DNA of 6,017 nucleotides from Streptosporangiaceae bacterium (GTDB lineage Bacteria > Actinomycetota > Actinomycetes > Streptosporangiales > Streptosporangiaceae). The stretch covers positions 1 to 6,017 of the forward strand of contig JASIJN010000146.1 of NCBI GenBank assembly GCA_030050125.1, read 5' to 3'. The position numbers and the translations under genes were made by a program. The notes beneath the pieces were generated by a model that had not been told where the DNA came from, ran no database searches, and saw only the letters and a list, made by a program, of their open reading frames with translations. Position 1 is the first letter of the stretch; the number at the start of each line of letters is the position of its first letter. Below, piece after piece: positions 4,275 to 6,017 of this stretch.

Positions 4275-5039
4275 AGCCGGAGAGTCGTCGCCCCGGTGCC
4301 GGGACCCGGCGGCTGGTTTCCTGGCCACGACAAGCATCAGGTGGTGGCCGGGAAGGCCGTACCACGTCCGCCAGTCGAGGCGACGTGCCTCGACGTCCAC
4401 GCATCCGGCGCTTCGAAGAACGGCGGGGTAGCGGTCCGCGCCGTCATCGACGACGCGCATCCGTCCGCCCGGGCGAAGGACCCTGACCGCTTCGCGCAGA
4501 GCTTCGGCGCGATCTTCGCTGCCTCGGATGTTGCTGAAGGCCAGGCTGCTGAGCACCACGTCGAACGACCCGGCCGGAAACGGGAGAACCCGCGCATCGG
4601 CGTCTACGAGCTCGACCCGTTCGCTCACACCCTCCACCATCGCGTTGTGCTCGGCGGCGGCCCGGGTGTTGCCCGTCTGATCACGCAGACGCCAGATGTC
4701 GGCCCCGGTAGCCCGGCCGCGCGGCAGCCGCCGGGCCGCCGCGATCAGGACCGCGCCCCGGCCGCAACCGATGTCGAGCACCGTCTCGTCGCCGCGCAGG
4801 CCGAGCTCGTCGAGCAACTCCTCCCATAGCGACCGCTTGCCCGGGCCGGTGCTGTAGAAATAGCCCGCGGCGACTCCGAGCACGGCCACGGCCCCCGTCT
4901 TCGCCAGAAAGCCGAGCAGGCGCCTGTCTCGTCTTTTCGCCCACCGGCCACCGGCCAGAAGACCGCCTTCGAGAAGGACGAATATCGGAACGCCCAGGTA
5001 CCCGCCGTCGACGCCGTATCTGGCTCGGTCTCGCGCCAT
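4260..5039 (-). CDS. Membrane-anchored class I SAM-dependent methyltransferase
   Basis: The product has 259 residues from ATG 5039, without a clear Shine-Dalgarno. Two hydrophobic segments at about residues 14-31 and 42-62, separated by a basic loop (GRWAKRRDRR), precede a complete Rossmann methyltransferase domain. Motif I is VLDIGCGRG (87-95), motif II lies near GADIWRLRD (112-120), the post-motif region is RVELVDADARVLPFPAGSFD (141-160), then VVLSSLAFSNI and LRPGGRMRVVDDG (188-200). This is the Methyltransf_11/25 type; the acceptor cannot be deduced. The N-terminal helical hairpin should place the catalytic domain at the inner face of the membrane, which fits a lipid or other hydrophobic acceptor, though this is inference. 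It lies 39 bases downstream of the ABC permease gene on the same strand and may be co-transcribed with it. The C-terminal 18 or so residues are polar and look dispensable. Confidence 0.9.
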   Translation of the reverse strand: MARDRARYGVDGGYLGVPIFVLLEGGLLAGGRWAKRRDRRLLGFLAKTGAVAVLGVAAGYFYSTGPGKRSLWEELLDELGLRGDETVLDIGCGRGAVLIAAARRLPRGRATGADIWRLRDQTGNTRAAAEHNAMVEGVSERVELVDADARVLPFPAGSFDVVLSSLAFSNIRGSEDRAEALREAVRVLRPGGRMRVVDDGADRYPAVLRSAGCVDVEARRLDWRTWYGLPGHHLMLVVARKPAAGSRHRGDDSPAERRA

Positions 5040-5078
5040 CTGACCGAGTGTGCCAGCTACCCGCGGCTCAGTTCGCCG

Positions 5079-5933
5079 CTACCCGGTTGTCCGGCGCCGG
5101 AAAAGGCGGGACGCGAGCGGCCCGGCCACGGCGAGGATCAGCACCGACCAGGCGACGGACGCCTCGATGGGGTGTTGCATCGGCCAGGCGCCGATCGACG
5201 CGGACGGGTTCGGGTTGCCCCACAGCTGGCGGGCTCCGGCGGTCACGGCGCTGACCGGGTTCCAGTCGGCGACGACCCGCAGCCAGCCGGGCATGTGCTG
5301 GGTCGGCACCATCGCGTTGGACACGAAGGCGAGCGGGAACAGCACGATGAGCCCGAACGACGCCGCTGACTCCGGGCTCTTGCTGTTGAGCCCGACATAT
5401 GCGGTGACCCACGACAGCGAGTAGGCGAAGAACAGGACAAGGGCGAAGCCCCCGATGATCTGCAGCGGGCCGGCGCTGGTCCTCCAGCCGACCGCCAGGC
5501 CCGTGACGGCGACAACGAGCGCGCACAGGCAATCGGTCAGCAGGTCCGCCAAAGACCGGCCGACCAGTACCGCGGGCCGCCACATCGGCAGCACCCGGAT
5601 CCGTTCGATCATGCCCTCGTGCAAGTCGGTGGCCAGGCCCACCGCCGTGCCCATGGTGGACGTGGTCAGGTTCAGCGCGAGCAGGCCGGGCAGGATGAAG
5701 TCGGTGTAGCTGCCGCGGGGGATCGGAATCGCGCCGCCGAACAGGTAAACGAAGAGCGCCGTGAGCAGCACGGGCTGGATCGTGACGTCGGAGAGCTGCA
5801 TCGGTTCCCGGGAGATGTGCACCAGGTCCCGGCGCGCCATCGACACCGTGTTCCTGACCCGCTCGGCCAGGCCGTGGGTGCCCAGCGAGGCGCCGGCCGC
5901 GTCACGCGGCCGCTGCGCGATGACGGGCGTCAT
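5079..5933 (-). CDS. ABC-2 type transporter permease, DrrB family
   Basis: The product has 284 residues from ATG 5933, with GGAG at 5941-5944 (minus-strand sense) seven bases away. It is a normal length for the DrrB/ABC-2 membrane family. After a soluble N-terminus (about 1-50) containing the coupling-type ARRDLVHISREP, there are about six membrane helices: near 52-67, 79-102, 128-149, 156-180, 191-211 and 258-276. Hallmark segments are ILPGLLALNLTTSTMGTAVG and EGMIERIRVLPM (106-117). Near the end, PLAFVSNAMVPTQHMPGWLR and DWNPVSAVTAGARQLWGNP give the typical 'FvSnxfVPtxxMPxWLrxxaxxNPvt' signature. It pairs with the ATPase encoded just upstream, its start overlapping that gene's stop (ATGA). 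Such exporters move hydrophobic drugs or lipids out of the cell; the substrate here is unknown. Confidence 0.95.
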   Translation of the reverse strand: MTPVIAQRPRDAAGASLGTHGLAERVRNTVSMARRDLVHISREPMQLSDVTIQPVLLTALFVYLFGGAIPIPRGSYTDFILPGLLALNLTTSTMGTAVGLATDLHEGMIERIRVLPMWRPAVLVGRSLADLLTDCLCALVVAVTGLAVGWRTSAGPLQIIGGFALVLFFAYSLSWVTAYVGLNSKSPESAASFGLIVLFPLAFVSNAMVPTQHMPGWLRVVADWNPVSAVTAGARQLWGNPNPSASIGAWPMQHPIEASVAWSVLILAVAGPLASRLFRRRTTG

Positions 5934-6017
5934 GCCCGCGCTCCTTCGCTCCGGCGCTCCGCCGCTCCCCCGCCCGGCCCCGCCAGTCCGGTGAGCGCGA
6001 AGAAGACATCATCGAGC
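5930..6017 (-). CDS. ABC transporter ATP-binding protein (DrrA type), C-terminal end
   Basis: Only the last 28 residues lie in the window; the gene continues beyond the right edge. The minus-strand frame reads LDDVFFALTG and then a Gly/Ala/Arg-rich tail to TGA at 5930-5932. The PTLDDVFLALTG-like motif is characteristic of the C-terminus of daunorubicin-resistance-type (DrrA) ATPases, whose partner permease is encoded next. The stop overlaps the permease start as ATGA, indicating translational coupling. No nucleotide-binding motifs are visible because the main domain is outside the window. Confidence 0.85.
   Translation of the reverse strand, partial: LDDVFFALTGLAGPGGGAAERRSEGARA
5939..5970. 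repeat. 8-bp tandem repeat, four units, at the ATPase/permease junction
   Basis: CGCTCCTT, CGCTCCGG, CGCTCCGC and CGCTCCCC stand in perfect 8-bp register. Read on the minus strand, this is four NNGGAGCG units, each containing a Shine-Dalgarno-like GGAG. The last unit is correctly placed for the permease start. Since 8 is not a multiple of 3 the encoded ATPase tail is not itself a simple repeat. Confidence 0.7.

Noticed and set aside
4227..4829. 200-codon plus-strand open frame
   Set aside because: It lies antisense to the methyltransferase gene, whose Rossmann motifs are intact; the product has no recognisable domain.
5056..5085. Direct repeat GCTACCCG at 5056 and 5078
   Set aside because: Eight bases only, one copy being the end of the permease gene; too short to support a function.

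Overview
The window is high-GC DNA with NTG starts, four-base ATGA gene overlaps and two apparently leaderless starts. It also carries typical actinomycete families: a DrrA/DrrB-type ABC exporter, an actinobacterial-type LOG protein and a DUF2089/SHOCT-like cluster. Together these point to a filamentous or related actinomycete (Actinomycetota); I cannot name the genus from sequence alone.

Layout, left to right. (1) 1-237: the 3' end of a winged-helix regulator, closed by a 10-bp tandem repeat that places stops in all three frames. (2) 238-859: about 600 bp with no convincing gene, holding a strong 14-pair hairpin, several weaker ones, and an AT-rich control region with repeated dyads just before the next operon. 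(3) 860-1920: a compact three-gene plus-strand operon: DUF2089-family protein, 86-aa membrane protein, 140-aa SHOCT-like protein. The first and third share a short helical motif, which suggests one functional module. (4) 1957-2662: an 18-bp direct repeat, each copy itself a dyad overlapping a TTGACA promoter, feeding a leaderless-looking XRE repressor gene translationally coupled to a four-helix membrane protein. (5) 2667-3587: a solitary beta-class DNA methyltransferase with TSPPY and DPFAGSGTT motifs, no restriction enzyme beside it, and a more AT-tolerant codon choice than its neighbours. (6) 3661-4251: a LOG-family phosphoribohydrolase. (7) 4260-6017, minus strand: the end of a DrrA-type ABC ATPase, its DrrB-type permease, and a membrane-anchored SAM-dependent methyltransferase, probably one operon. 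It converges on the LOG gene at a hairpin that covers both stop codons.

Two parts look like self-contained small systems. The DUF2089 / small membrane / SHOCT-like operon has its own elaborate operator-like region. The XRE / membrane-protein pair has a paired operator overlapping a leaderless promoter. Both join a cytosolic DNA-binding or HTH-like protein to a membrane protein, as envelope-sensing or self-regulating modules would, but that function is inference. I found no CRISPR array, tRNA, rRNA, insertion sequence or complete restriction-modification system.
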